A DNA stretch of 64,000 bases from Streptomyces sp. NBC_01717. Lineage in GTDB: Bacteria > Actinomycetota > Actinomycetes > Streptomycetales > Streptomycetaceae. The translations under genes and the position numbers were made by a program. Position 1 is the first letter of the stretch, and each line of letters starts with the position of its first letter. The DNA lies in contig NZ_CP109178.1 in the NCBI RefSeq assembly GCF_036248255.1, positions 4,712,001 through 4,776,000 on the forward strand, written 5' to 3'. The notes beneath the pieces are model-generated. The model was not told where the DNA came from and ran no database searches. It saw nothing but the letters and a program-made list of their open reading frames with translations. Shown here one piece after another: positions 33,607 through 41,710 of this stretch.

Positions 33607-35058
33607 TCATACCCCGAGCTCGGCCGCTATTCGCCCCGAACCGACGGCCCGCACCAACTCCGCATGGTCCGCTTCCGTACGGTCCGCGTACGTCACCGCG
33701 AAGTCCGCCATCGCCTCGTCCAGCTCGTCGTTCTTCCCGCAGTACCCCGCGATCAGCCGCGGGTCGGCGCTGTGTGCATGGGCCCGCGCCAGCAGCGCAC
33801 CCGTCATCCGCCCGTAGTCGTCGACCTGGTCGGCCGTCAGGGCCACCGGGTCCACACTGCCCTTGCGGTTCCGGAACTGCCGCACCTGGAACTGCCGACC
33901 GTCCACGGTCGCCCACCCCAGCAGAATGTCGCTGACGACCTGCATCCGCTTCTGCCCGAGGACCACCCGACGTCCCTCGTGCGCCACCTCCGGCACGTCG
34001 AACCCGACGGCCGGCAGATACGGCGCCAGCGCGGACGGCCGCGCCTCCTTCACCTGCAGCACCAGCGGCTCGCCCCGGTGGTCGAGCAGCAGCACGACGT
34101 ACGACCGGGTGCCGACGCTCCCCGTGCCGACCACCCGGAACGCCACATCGTGGATCGCGTACCGGGCGAGGAGCGGCACCCGGTCCTCCGAGATCGTGCT
34201 CACATAGTCGCCGAGCCCCGCCGCCACCGCGGCGGCCTCCGCATCCGGCACCCGTCGCAGCACCGGCGGTGCGTCGACGAAGCGGCGTCCGCCGTCCTCG
34301 GACTCCTCCGTGGACTTTGCTGCGAAGCGGGCGCTGGTGTTGTTACGGGCTTTCTGCGAGACCCGTTCCAGTGTGCCGAGCAGATCCCGCGCATCCGTGT
34401 GCGAGACGAGCTCCTCATCGGCGATGGCATTCCAGGCATCGAGAGCGGGCAGTCTGGCCAGCAGCCGCATCGTCCGCCGGTACGCGCCCACTGTGTCGTA
34501 CGCACCCTGGCGGCAGGTGTCCTCGTCCGCCCCGGCCTCGCGCCCCGCGAGCACCAGCGACGTGGCGAGCCGCTTCAGGTCCCACTCCCACGGGCCGAAC
34601 ACGGTCTCGTCGAAGTCGTTCAGATCGATGACCAGGCTGCCCCGAGCATCGCCGTACAGCCCGAAGTTGGCCGCATGCGCATCGCCGCAGAGCTGAGCGC
34701 CCACCCCCGTCACGGGTGTGCCCATCAGGTCGTGGGCCATCAGCCCGGCCGAGCCCCGCAGGAACGCGAACGGCGTGGCAGCCATCCGCCCCACCCGGAT
34801 CGACGCGAGGCCGGGAACGCGGCCCCGGTTCGACTCCTCGACCGCCTGCACCGCGTCCGGCCGGCCGGCCGGAAGGACAAGGGAGTCGTGCGAGGCCCTG
34901 GGCGCCCGGTCACGCAACGCCTTGCCCGACGCTCGGGGCGACTGCGGCACACTCTGCTCCGCCACGGCCGCGCGCCGTGCGAACCCGGGCACGACCGGAA
35001 TGCGCGGACCATCCGTCACGGCCCGCTGTACCGGCACCGTCGCCTCGAACTGATCCAT
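33607..35058 (-). CDS. DUF2252-family protein (kinase-fold-like)
   Basis: A 483-residue DUF2252 protein. Conserved blocks are SRASHDSLVLP-type RASHDSLVLPAGRPDAV, FAFLRGSAGLMAHDL, QLCGDAHAANFGLYG, VIDLNDFDETVFGPWEWDLKRLA and LGQKRMQVVSDILLGW. The GDxHxxN and D-F-D motifs resemble the catalytic and metal sites of APH/protein-kinase folds, so a small-molecule kinase function is plausible but unproven. It is cytoplasmic with no membrane segment. The ATG at 35058 follows GGGGAGG; an ATG at 35103 is in frame but has no binding site. Confidence 0.8.
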   Translation of the reverse strand: MDQFEATVPVQRAVTDGPRIPVVPGFARRAAVAEQSVPQSPRASGKALRDRAPRASHDSLVLPAGRPDAVQAVEESNRGRVPGLASIRVGRMAATPFAFLRGSAGLMAHDLMGTPVTGVGAQLCGDAHAANFGLYGDARGSLVIDLNDFDETVFGPWEWDLKRLATSLVLAGREAGADEDTCRQGAYDTVGAYRRTMRLLARLPALDAWNAIADEELVSHTDARDLLGTLERVSQKARNNTSARFAAKSTEESEDGGRRFVDAPPVLRRVPDAEAAAVAAGLGDYVSTISEDRVPLLARYAIHDVAFRVVGTGSVGTRSYVVLLLDHRGEPLVLQVKEARPSALAPYLPAVGFDVPEVAHEGRRVVLGQKRMQVVSDILLGWATVDGRQFQVRQFRNRKGSVDPVALTADQVDDYGRMTGALLARAHAHSADPRLIAGYCGKNDELDEAMADFAVTYADRTEADHAELVRAVGSGRIAAELGV

Positions 35059-35172
35059 GGCACGCAGCCTCCCCCGCCCTCGACCGGCGTCCTTGTCCAA
35101 CATCAACTGCGGACGACGGTACCGCCGTCCGCCGACAGGCGTCTGCCCCTGTGGAAAACCGAGGCAGACACC

Positions 35173-35181
35173 TGTGGACAA
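35173..35181 (-). promoter_or_regulatory. perfect DnaA box
   Basis: TGTGGACAA (complement of TTGTCCACA) lies in the 136-base gap between the DUF2252 and membrane-protein genes. A one-mismatch box, TGTGGAAAA, is at 35149-35157. Confidence 0.45.
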
Positions 35182-35194
35182 CGCTCTGTCCTGG

Positions 35195-36355
35195 TCAGAC
35201 GGCGACGGTCTCCTCGAGCTCTTGCTCCAGCTCCTCGCCTGTCTCGGCCTCGGACCGACGTTCGGCCTCGGACAGGCTCTCCACCCTGGAACGGCTCGCC
35301 GCCACCGACCGGCTCTCCGCCCCGGCCCGGTGCCGGGACCCGGCCGCGCCCTGAGCATGCGCGGCGACGCTCCGCCGCTTCGCTTCGGCCAGCCCGGCCA
35401 CGCCCATCACGGCCAGCCCCGCCACGAACCACAGCGTGAGAACCAGCACATGTCCGCCGAGTGCGTACCCGCCGAAGTACACATGACTGCGCACACCCTC
35501 GACAAAGCCTGCACCGTTCCAGAAGGCGTGCAGCGAACCGAAGAAGCCGGGCTGCAGTTCGGGCCGGAAGATGCCGCCGGAGCTGGTGAAGTTGAGCATC
35601 ACGAACAGCACCATCAAGCCGAGCGTCGTCCATCGCTTCAGGAACGTGTGCAGCCCGACCCCGACCATCAGGATGCCCGCCGAGTAGAGCCACGCCATCG
35701 CCCAGACGCCGCCGAGCCCGTGATCCACCAGTCCGAACAGCGGCCCCGCGAACGCCGCACCGATCGCGCTCACCACGAGCGACGCGCCGACGACCAGCGC
35801 CGCCCTGATCCGCAGCGCCAGCGCCGCGCCCGCGCCACCGATCACCGCGACCGACGCGTACGATCCGATGCTCACCGCGACGAGCAGGAAGAAGATTCCC
35901 TGGCCGGTCGGATCGCCGTCCGCGGTCGGCGCCGTGTCCGTCACCTTCAGCGGGTCCCCCTGTGCGGCCGCCACCTTCGTGAAGACCTTCTCGACCACCG
36001 TGGCGCTGGTGTCCGAGGAGGCGGTGGCCACCAGCAGCTCGGGGTGCTTCCCCGGCAGGTAGGCGCCGTAACTCTGCTGTGTCTTCAGGTCGTTCACCGC
36101 GGAGGCCCGATCGGCCACGGTACGCACGCTCAGCGCTCCGTCGCCCTTGTCCTGCAGCGTCTGTGCGAGCACCTGGGCCCTCGGCCCCGACCCCACCACG
36201 TCCACCCGCAGGTCGTGCGGTTCCGGAGCGTGGAACGCCCCCAGGTAGGCGAGCCCCATACCGATGCACATCAGCAGTGGAGTGACGAGATGGCTCAGCA
36301 CATGACGCAGGGCGCCTGCGGTGGAGCCGGCGGCGGCACTCTGGCCTGTGGACAT
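35195..36355 (-). CDS. DUF3533/ABC-2-like multi-pass membrane protein
   Basis: A 386-residue membrane protein. One helix near the N-terminus (about 22-42, LVTPLLMCIGMGLAYLGAF) is followed by an extracytoplasmic domain (45-150: VVGSGPRAQVLAQTL, SYGAYLPGKHPELLVATASS). About five further helices lie between 155 and 340 (GIFFLLVAVSIGSYASVAVIGG, AALVVGASLVVSAIGAAFAG, LGLMVLFVMLNFTSSGGIF and others). This is the layout of DUF3533/YhgE-like proteins, relatives of ABC-2 permeases without an ATPase partner. The C-terminal tail is Arg/Ser/Glu-rich and cytoplasmic. It is divergent from a MarR regulator across a perfect dyad, so it is probably a regulated efflux or envelope protein. Confidence 0.7.
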   Translation of the reverse strand: MSTGQSAAAGSTAGALRHVLSHLVTPLLMCIGMGLAYLGAFHAPEPHDLRVDVVGSGPRAQVLAQTLQDKGDGALSVRTVADRASAVNDLKTQQSYGAYLPGKHPELLVATASSDTSATVVEKVFTKVAAAQGDPLKVTDTAPTADGDPTGQGIFFLLVAVSIGSYASVAVIGGAGAALALRIRAALVVGASLVVSAIGAAFAGPLFGLVDHGLGGVWAMAWLYSAGILMVGVGLHTFLKRWTTLGLMVLFVMLNFTSSGGIFRPELQPGFFGSLHAFWNGAGFVEGVRSHVYFGGYALGGHVLVLTLWFVAGLAVMGVAGLAEAKRRSVAAHAQGAAGSRHRAGAESRSVAASRSRVESLSEAERRSEAETGEELEQELEETVAV

Positions 36356-36393
36356 CGGAACTCCAATGGTTGGCTTTTACAACTCCTCTATCC

Positions 36394-36408
36394 GTTGTAC
36401 TATACAAC
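36394..36408. promoter_or_regulatory. MarR-type operator dyad
   Basis: GTTGTA (36394-36399) and TACAAC (36403-36408) form a perfect dyad around CTA. A third TACAAC stands at 36378-36383. TTTACA (36376-36381) and TACTAT (36398-36403), 16 bases apart, could be the marR promoter, overlapped by the dyad. Confidence 0.65.
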
Positions 36409-36432
36409 TGAAATTTTAGAAAGGTGAGCTCC

Positions 36433-36900
36433 GTGACAGGCACCCCCCGGGAACGCAAAGAGTCACTGGATGTCATTCAGCGAGAACTGACCGCGTTCGC
36501 ACGCAGGGCGCGCGCTGCCGCAGCCCGTCTCCATCCCGAGCTGCCCCTGGTCTCGTACACGCTGCTGGCACACATCGACGACCAGCACGGCTGCCGCGCA
36601 ACAGACCTGGCGGCGCACTACATGCTGGACAAGTCGACGGTCAGCCGACAGATCAGCGCCCTGGAGAAGCTCGGCCTGGTCGAGCGCCACCCGGACCCCG
36701 CGGACCATCGCATCCAGGTGCTGCATCCCACCGAGGCCGGAACCCGGGCCCTCGCCTCGACGCAGGCCACCCGCCACGCAGCCTTTCAGGAGCGCCTAGC
36801 GGAGTGGACGGCGGACGATCTGACCCGGTTCGCGGAGTATCTGCTGCGCTACAACTCGTCGGGCGGGACGACCGCCCAGGACGCACCCCAGCAGCCGTAG
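36433..36900 (+). CDS. MarR-family transcriptional regulator
   Basis: A 155-residue MarR regulator. The winged helix has ATDLAAHYMLDKSTVSRQISALEKLGLVERHPDPADHRIQVLHPTEAG, with the usual Asp-Arg pair in the wing. Terminal helices form the dimer interface (ELTAFARRARAAAARLHPEL and ERLAEWTADDLTRFAEYLLRYN). It is divergent from the DUF3533-like membrane protein gene, and a dyad in the shared promoter suggests it represses both. I chose the GTG at 36433 because AAAGGTGA precedes it at good spacing; a GTG at 36424 is in frame. The ligand is unknown. Confidence 0.85.
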   Translation: MTGTPRERKESLDVIQRELTAFARRARAAAARLHPELPLVSYTLLAHIDDQHGCRATDLAAHYMLDKSTVSRQISALEKLGLVERHPDPADHRIQVLHPTEAGTRALASTQATRHAAFQERLAEWTADDLTRFAEYLLRYNSSGGTTAQDAPQQP

Positions 36901-36945
36901 CCACAGCTCCGGCCACAGAGGCTGCAGCCGCAGGAGCCGGAGCCG

Positions 36946-37290
36946 CTAGCAGCCGCCGTCGTCCGCGAGGTACGTCTTCGACCAGAGCGCCAGCTCCTTG
37001 AGCGCGGGCTCCATCGCGGCGCCCGCCTGCGTCAGGCGGTAAGAGACCCGCAGCGGTGGCCCCTCGTCGACCTCGCGGACCACCAGCCCGGCAGCACCGA
37101 GCTCGGACAGCCGGTCCGAGAGCATGCGCTCGCTGATGCCCGGAATCGCCCGCCGCAGATCGGCGAAGTGCACCGGATGCTGCATGAGTACGGAGACGAT
37201 CGGGCCTGTCCAGCGCTTCCCGAACAGCTCGAAAACGCGCGTGATGCCCACGTCGACCCGCCGACACGCCTGTTCGCTGTGCTCCGCCAT
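36946..37290 (-). CDS. HxlR-family transcriptional regulator
   Basis: A 114-residue HxlR winged-helix protein: FELFGKRWTGPIVSVLMQHPVHFADLRRAIPGISERMLSDRLSELGAAGLVVREV is diagnostic. It has a cysteine near the N-terminus (EQACRR) and one at the very end (DDGGC). HxlR proteins of the HypR/QorR type sense electrophiles or disulfide stress through such cysteines. It is divergent from a putative azoreductase/quinone reductase gene, a common pairing, and dyads in the shared region are likely operators. The ATG is at 37290. Confidence 0.85.
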   Translation of the reverse strand: MAEHSEQACRRVDVGITRVFELFGKRWTGPIVSVLMQHPVHFADLRRAIPGISERMLSDRLSELGAAGLVVREVDEGPPLRVSYRLTQAGAAMEPALKELALWSKTYLADDGGC

Positions 37291-37320
37291 ACACCCAGAG
37301 TACTGCGTCGCCGTGCGGGA

Positions 37321-37352
37321 CTTACGAATAGTAAGGGCCTATGCTATTACTA
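37321..37352. promoter_or_regulatory. HxlR operator-like dyads between hxlR-type and azoR-like genes
   Basis: CTTAC (37321-37325) and GTAAG (37331-37335) form one dyad; TAGTAA (37329-37334) and TTACTA (37347-37352) form a second. They lie in the divergent promoter region, 70-100 bases before the azoreductase ATG. Confidence 0.5.
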
Positions 37353-37419
37353 GGTACGAACGAAAAAGACGCCCTCCTGTCAGGCCGGGCGCCATCCCTA
37401 GATATCCGTGGAGACCCCC

Positions 37420-38031
37420 ATGGCCACGCTCCTGCACCTCGACTCCGCCGTCTTCCCCCAGGGATCCGCGTCGCGCGAGGTCACCGCCACCTTCGTCCAG
37501 ACGTGGCTCGAACAGCACCCCGACGGCCAGGTCGTCTACCGCGACCTGGCCGCGAACCCGCTGCCCCACCTGGACGCCGCCGCGGCCGCCGCCGGCGCCG
37601 GGGACCCGCTGCGCAGCGAACTCGCCGCCGAACTGGCAGCGGCAGACGCCGTCCTGATCGGCGCGCCGATGTACAACTTCAGCATTCCGTCCACCCTCAA
37701 GGCCTGGCTCGACCAGGTGATCATCGTCGGCCACAACGCGGGCCCCGACAGCCCGGTGGCCGGCACCCCGGTCACCGTCGTCGCCAGCCGCGGCGGTTCG
37801 TACGCCCCCGGCACGCCGCGTGCGGACTCCGAGTTCGTCCAGAACTACCTGGAGAAGCTGCTGACGAGCATGTTCGGCGCAGAGGTCGACTTCATCGTTC
37901 CGGAGCTGACGCTGGCCCACTCCCAGCCGGCGATGGCCGAGCTCATCCCCCTCGCCGAGGCTTCCCGCGCCAAGGCGTTCACCGATGCCGCAGAGAAGGC
38001 CAAGGCCCTCGCCGCCCGCCTCGCGGCCTGA
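37420..38031 (+). CDS. azoR: FMN-dependent NADH-azoreductase / quinone reductase (AzoR-like)
   Basis: A 203-residue flavodoxin-fold reductase. Family marks are HLDSAVFPQGSASREVT (FMN phosphate loop), DAVLIGAPMYNFSIPSTLKAWLDQVI (FMN ring and dimer contact) and VVASRGGSYAPGTPR. It reduces quinones or azo compounds by two electrons with NAD(P)H, protecting against electrophile stress. It is divergent from an HxlR regulator with two cysteines. I chose the ATG at 37420; a GTG at 37408 would add four residues. A long perfect hairpin follows the stop. Confidence 0.85.
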   Translation: MATLLHLDSAVFPQGSASREVTATFVQTWLEQHPDGQVVYRDLAANPLPHLDAAAAAAGAGDPLRSELAAELAAADAVLIGAPMYNFSIPSTLKAWLDQVIIVGHNAGPDSPVAGTPVTVVASRGGSYAPGTPRADSEFVQNYLEKLLTSMFGAEVDFIVPELTLAHSQPAMAELIPLAEASRAKAFTDAAEKAKALAARLAA

Positions 38032-38040
38032 GCCATGCAA

Positions 38041-38098
38041 TGACGAAGGGTCGGGGCCCGCGGAGTGGTCGACCTCCGCGGGCCCCGACCCTTCGTCA
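38041..38098. terminator. strong 25-bp-stem terminator after azoR
   Basis: A perfect 25-bp stem (38041-38065 with 38074-38098) encloses an 8-base loop. It begins 9 bases after the azoreductase stop and separates it from parS and tRNA-Leu. Confidence 0.9.
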
Positions 38099-38144
38099 CT
38101 CTCATACATATCGGAACACACACCCGGGCCACCCCGAATCGGGC

Positions 38145-38158
38145 GTTTCACGTGAAAC
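38145..38158. promoter_or_regulatory. parS: parS centromere site (ParB binding)
   Basis: GTTTCACGTGAAAC, a second perfect parS palindrome, 23.7 kb from the first. This one is intergenic, between two terminators. Confidence 0.92.
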
Positions 38159-38200
38159 AACGCGCCGAATCCACAACGCGCCGTATCCGCCGGGGAACGA

Positions 38201-38235
38201 AGAAGCCCCACAGGCCGTTGGCCTGTGGGGCTTCT
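38201..38235. terminator. terminator downstream of tRNA-Leu
   Basis: A perfect stem with arms from AGAAGCCCC... (38201-38216) and its complement (38220-38235) around a 3-base GTT loop. It starts 7 bases after the tRNA 3' end on the minus strand; pyrimidine-rich flanks on both sides would allow bidirectional use. Confidence 0.85.
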
Positions 38236-38241
38236 TTCTTG

Positions 38242-38324
38242 TGCGCGAGGGGGGATTTGAACCCCCACGTCCCTAAGGACACTGGCACCTGAAGCCAGCG
38301 CGTCTGCCGTTCCGCCACTCGCGC
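38242..38324 (-). tRNA. tRNA-Leu (anticodon CAG)
   Basis: An 83-nt class II tRNA. The acceptor stem is GCGCGAG with CTCGCGC, the anticodon arm TGGC-TTCAGGT-GCCA reads CAG, there is a long variable arm (GTCCTTAGGGAC), and the T arm is GGGGG-TTCAAAT-CCCCC. The CCA end is not encoded. It decodes CTG, the most used leucine codon in Streptomyces. Confidence 0.95.
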
Positions 38325-38650
38325 ATGAGTGGTGTTTTCAGACTCTCTCACCTGTTGGTGCGAGCGCCTGGCGACATCCGGAAGATTAGCACGCTGGACA
38401 GGGTGGATTCACATCCGTTGTTTCGCAGACGGATGCAGAACGAATGACGGACAGCGGGAACGCGCGACGACCTCCCCCCACTCCTCCTCAGTGCACCCCA
38501 GGTGCGGGACACTGTCAGGACACCACCTCTACGATCCGTGTGAGGGGTGACACTCATCCACAGGGCAGACAAGGGGAACCAGCCGATTTCCCGACGCGTG
38601 GATACGATCAGTAAGCAGTACAGCGACGAGAACACCGGAGGAGGTGCCCC
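38325..38650. other. intergenic region before fhaA
   Basis: These 326 bases hold the tRNA-Leu promoter (minus strand) and the promoter of the fhaA-pknB operon (plus strand). I see a near DnaA box (TCATCCACA, about 38556) and the ribosome binding site GGAGGAGG before 38651. No ORF, dyad or RNA fold stands out. Confidence 0.4.
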
Positions 38651-39526
38651 ATGGGAGTCATGAAGCGTTTCGAGCAGCGTCTCGAAGGTCTGGTCAACGG
38701 CACCTTCGCCAAGGTGTTCAAGTCCGAGGTCCAGCCGGTCGAGATCGCGGGTGCCCTCCAGCGCGAGTGCGACAACAACGCAACGATCTGGAACCGCGAG
38801 CGAACCGTCGTTCCCAACGACTTCATCGTCGAGCTCAGCGCCCCGGACTACGAGCGCCTCAGCCCGTACTCCGGCCAACTCGGCGACGAGCTCTCCGGTC
38901 TGGTCCGGGACTACGCCAAGCAGCAGCGCTACACCTTCATGGGACCCATCAAGGTCCATCTGGAGAAGGCCGACGACCTCGACACCGGGCTCTACCGCGT
39001 ACGGAGCCGCACGCTTGCGTCGAGTTCGTCACAGCAGGGCCAGCAGGCTCCTCAGGGCCACCTGGGACAGTCCGGCCACCCGGGCCAGGGGCGGCCGGCC
39101 GCCCCCCAGCCCACCGGCGGCTACGGCTACCCGCCCAGCTCCGTCCCGCCCATGCCCGCGGCCCCGCCGCCGGGCGGCGGCCGTCCCGGAGCACCCACCA
39201 CCGACCGGCGACCGTCGGCCGCGCCCGGCGCCATGCCGAGCCCGCAGGTGCGACGCTGGATCGAGATCAACGGCACCCGCCATCAGATCTCCCGCCCGAC
39301 GCTGGTGCTGGGACGCAGCACCGACGCCGACGTGCGGATCGACGACCCCGGCGTATCCCGTCGGCACTGTGAGATCCGGACCGGAACGCCCTCGACGATC
39401 CAGGATCTCGGGTCTACCAACGGCATCGTGGTGGACGGGCAGCACACAACCCGCGCTACGCTCCGCGACGGCTCGCGGATCGTCGTGGGTAGCACCACCA
39501 TCGTTTACCGGCAAGCCGAAGGGTGA
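38651..39526 (+). CDS. fhaA: FhaA: DUF3662 plus FHA-domain signalling protein
   Basis: A 291-residue protein. The N-terminal DUF3662 domain (1-120) reads MGVMKRFEQRLEGLVNGTFAKVFKSEVQPVEIAGALQRECDN. A Gln/Gly/Pro-rich linker follows, then a C-terminal FHA domain (about 205-290) with VLGRSTDADVRIDDPGVSRRHCEIR and DLGSTNGIVVDG. The GRS, SRRH and STNG motifs bind phosphothreonine. In mycobacteria FhaA reads the kinase PknB and restrains the lipid II flippase MviN. It opens the operon fhaA-fhaB-pstP-rodA-pbpA-pknB. The start ATG follows GGAGGAGG. Confidence 0.93.
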   Translation: MGVMKRFEQRLEGLVNGTFAKVFKSEVQPVEIAGALQRECDNNATIWNRERTVVPNDFIVELSAPDYERLSPYSGQLGDELSGLVRDYAKQQRYTFMGPIKVHLEKADDLDTGLYRVRSRTLASSSSQQGQQAPQGHLGQSGHPGQGRPAAPQPTGGYGYPPSSVPPMPAAPPPGGGRPGAPTTDRRPSAAPGAMPSPQVRRWIEINGTRHQISRPTLVLGRSTDADVRIDDPGVSRRHCEIRTGTPSTIQDLGSTNGIVVDGQHTTRATLRDGSRIVVGSTTIVYRQAEG

Positions 39527-39536
39527 AGCGGGGGCA

Positions 39537-40052
39537 ATGTCAGAGCTGACCCTGACGGTCATGCGGCTAGGTTTCCTGGCTGTTCTGTGGCTGTTCGTGA
39601 TCGTGGCCGTCCAGGTCATCCGCAGCGACCTGTTCGGAACGCGCGTCACGCAACGCGGCTCACGCCGCAGTGCGAGCGACGCACGTCCGCAACAGGCACG
39701 CCAATCTGCCGCGGCACCGCCGCAGCAACGCCAGCAGCCCGGCCGCCAGCGCCGGGGGGCACCGACCAAGCTGGTCGTCTCCGAAGGCACCCTCACCGGC
39801 ACCACGGTGGCGCTCCAGGGGCAGACCATCACCCTGGGACGGGCCCACGATTCAACGATCGTGCTGGACGACGACTACGCGTCCAGCAGGCATGCCAGGA
39901 TCTACCCCGACCGTGACGGCCAGTGGATCGTCGAGGATCTCGGGTCCACCAACGGCACGTATCTCGACCGGACCCGTCTCACCACCCCGACGCCTGTTCC
40001 GCTGGGCGCGCCGATCCGGATCGGCAAGACCGTCATCGAGCTGCGGAAGTAG
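39537..40052 (+). CDS. fhaB: FhaB: membrane-anchored FHA-domain protein
   Basis: A 171-residue protein with an N-terminal membrane helix (about 6-28, LTVMRLGFLAVLWLFVIVAV), a Gln/Arg-rich linker and an FHA domain (about 78-170: TITLGRAHDSTIVLDDDYASSRHARIY and DLGSTNGTYLDRTRL). It should bring phosphothreonine recognition to the membrane next to the cell-wall synthases; in mycobacteria FhaB/FipA acts in division. It begins 10 bases after fhaA and precedes the phosphatase gene. Confidence 0.93.
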   Translation: MSELTLTVMRLGFLAVLWLFVIVAVQVIRSDLFGTRVTQRGSRRSASDARPQQARQSAAAPPQQRQQPGRQRRGAPTKLVVSEGTLTGTTVALQGQTITLGRAHDSTIVLDDDYASSRHARIYPDRDGQWIVEDLGSTNGTYLDRTRLTTPTPVPLGAPIRIGKTVIELRK

Positions 40053-40181
40053 TACGACAATGAGCGAGCGGAGCGAGCGAGCCGCGGCCGTCCGGGCAAC
40101 GGACCCGGCCCGGCTCCCGACCGGAGGGTGGGCAGTGTGGCTCGAGACCGGCTGTACCCCGAGCCGACGGGCGAGGTGCGC

Positions 40182-41687
40182 ATGAGTCTGTCCCTGCGCT
40201 TCGCCGCCGGATCGCACAAGGGCATGATCCGGGAGGGCAACGAGGACTCCGGCTATGCCGGTCCACGCCTTCTCGCCATCGCGGACGGCATGGGCGGTCA
40301 GGCGGCCGGTGAGGTCGCCAGCTCCGAGGTGATCTCCACGCTCGTCCAGCTCGACGACGACGTGCCTGGTTCGGACATCCTCACCTCGCTCGGTACGGCG
40401 GTCCAGCGGGCCAACGACCAACTGCGCATGATGGTCGAGGAGGACCCCCAGCTGGAGGGCATGGGCACCACGCTCACCGCCCTGCTCTGGACCGGTCAGC
40501 GCCTGGGCCTGGTCCACGTCGGCGACTCCCGCGCGTACCTGCTGCGCGACGGCGTACTCACCCAGATCACCCAGGACCACACCTGGGTGCAGCGGCTGGT
40601 CGACGAGGGCCGGATCACCGAGGAAGAGGCCACCACCCACCCGCAGCGCTCCCTGCTGATGCGCGCGCTGGGCAGCGGCGACCACGTCGAACCCGACCTC
40701 TCCATCCGTGAAGTCCGGGCCGGCGACCGCTATTTGATCTGCTCCGACGGGCTCTCCGGCGTCGTCTCGCACCAGACGATGGAAGAGACCCTCGCCAGCT
40801 ACCAGGGCCCGCAGGAGACGATCCAGGAGCTCATCCAGCTCGCCCTGCGCGGCGGTGGCCCGGACAACATCACCTGCATCGTCGCCGACGTCCTCGACGT
40901 CGACAGCAACGACACCCTGGCCGGGCGGCTCAACGACACCCCGGTCATCGTCGGCGCGGTCGCCGAGAACCAGGCCGCCCAGCTCAACGACGGCGGCGCG
41001 ATGGAGACCCCCGCCGGACGCGCGGCCGGCCTCGGACGGCCCGTCCCACCGCCCGCGGGCGGCTTCGGCCCACCCGGAAGCGGTGACGGCCTCGGCTACG
41101 GCGGAATGCCGAACGGCTCCTTCGACGCGTACACCGACGACGACTTCATCAAGCCCGGCGGCGGCCGCAAGTGGCTGAAGAGGTCCCTGTACATCGTGCT
41201 CGCGCTGGCCGTCATCGGCGGCGGTGTGTACGGCGGTTACCGCTGGACCCAGAACCAGTTCTACGTGGGCGCCAGGAACGAACACGTCGCGCTGTTCCGC
41301 GGCATCAGCCAGGACCTCGCGTGGGTCTCGCTCTCGAAGGTCGAGAAGGACCACCCCGAGATCGAACTCAAGTACCTCCCGCCCTACCAGCGCAAGCAGG
41401 TCGAGGCGACCATCGCCGAGGGCAACCTGACGGACGCCCGCGAGAAGATCAGCGAGCTCTCGACCCAGGCATCCGCCTGCAAGAAGGACGCGCAGCGCCG
41501 CGCGGCCGAGGCGGAGAGCAAAGCCCGCACCGGCGAGGGCGAAGCCGGCGGCACGGGCTCGGAGGTCACCAAGACGTCCGCCCGGTCCGACGCCACCAAG
41601 ACCAACCCGGCCACAGCGACTCCCACTCCCGGCCCCAGCCTCTCGGAGGAAGAGCAGAGGCTGGTCCCGCAGTGCGGTAAGCAGTAA
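40182..41687 (+). CDS. pstP: PP2C-family Ser/Thr phosphatase PstP
   Basis: A 501-residue PPM phosphatase. The catalytic domain (1-240) shows REGNEDSGYAG, AIADGMGGQAAGEVAS, GMGTTLTALLW, VGDSRAYLLRDG and GGGPDNITCIVADV, with the metal-binding aspartates. A juxtamembrane region rich in Gly/Pro is followed by one membrane helix (about 337-357, YIVLALAVIGGGVYGG). The extracytoplasmic part (360-501) is helical then Thr/Ala/Pro-rich. It removes phosphate from PknB and its targets. The ATG at 40182 gives the canonical start; the frame is open from 40128. Confidence 0.93.
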   Translation: MSLSLRFAAGSHKGMIREGNEDSGYAGPRLLAIADGMGGQAAGEVASSEVISTLVQLDDDVPGSDILTSLGTAVQRANDQLRMMVEEDPQLEGMGTTLTALLWTGQRLGLVHVGDSRAYLLRDGVLTQITQDHTWVQRLVDEGRITEEEATTHPQRSLLMRALGSGDHVEPDLSIREVRAGDRYLICSDGLSGVVSHQTMEETLASYQGPQETIQELIQLALRGGGPDNITCIVADVLDVDSNDTLAGRLNDTPVIVGAVAENQAAQLNDGGAMETPAGRAAGLGRPVPPPAGGFGPPGSGDGLGYGGMPNGSFDAYTDDDFIKPGGGRKWLKRSLYIVLALAVIGGGVYGGYRWTQNQFYVGARNEHVALFRGISQDLAWVSLSKVEKDHPEIELKYLPPYQRKQVEATIAEGNLTDAREKISELSTQASACKKDAQRRAAEAESKARTGEGEAGGTGSEVTKTSARSDATKTNPATATPTPGPSLSEEEQRLVPQCGKQ

Positions 41688-41710
41688 GCCGTAGGGGAGC
41701 CTTCAGCACC

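Noticed and set aside
40053..40095. GAGCGAGCGGAGCGAGCG-type repeat between fhaB and pstP
   Set aside because: Short G/A/C low-complexity sequence with an ATG but no coding support; too short and imperfect to call a repeat family.
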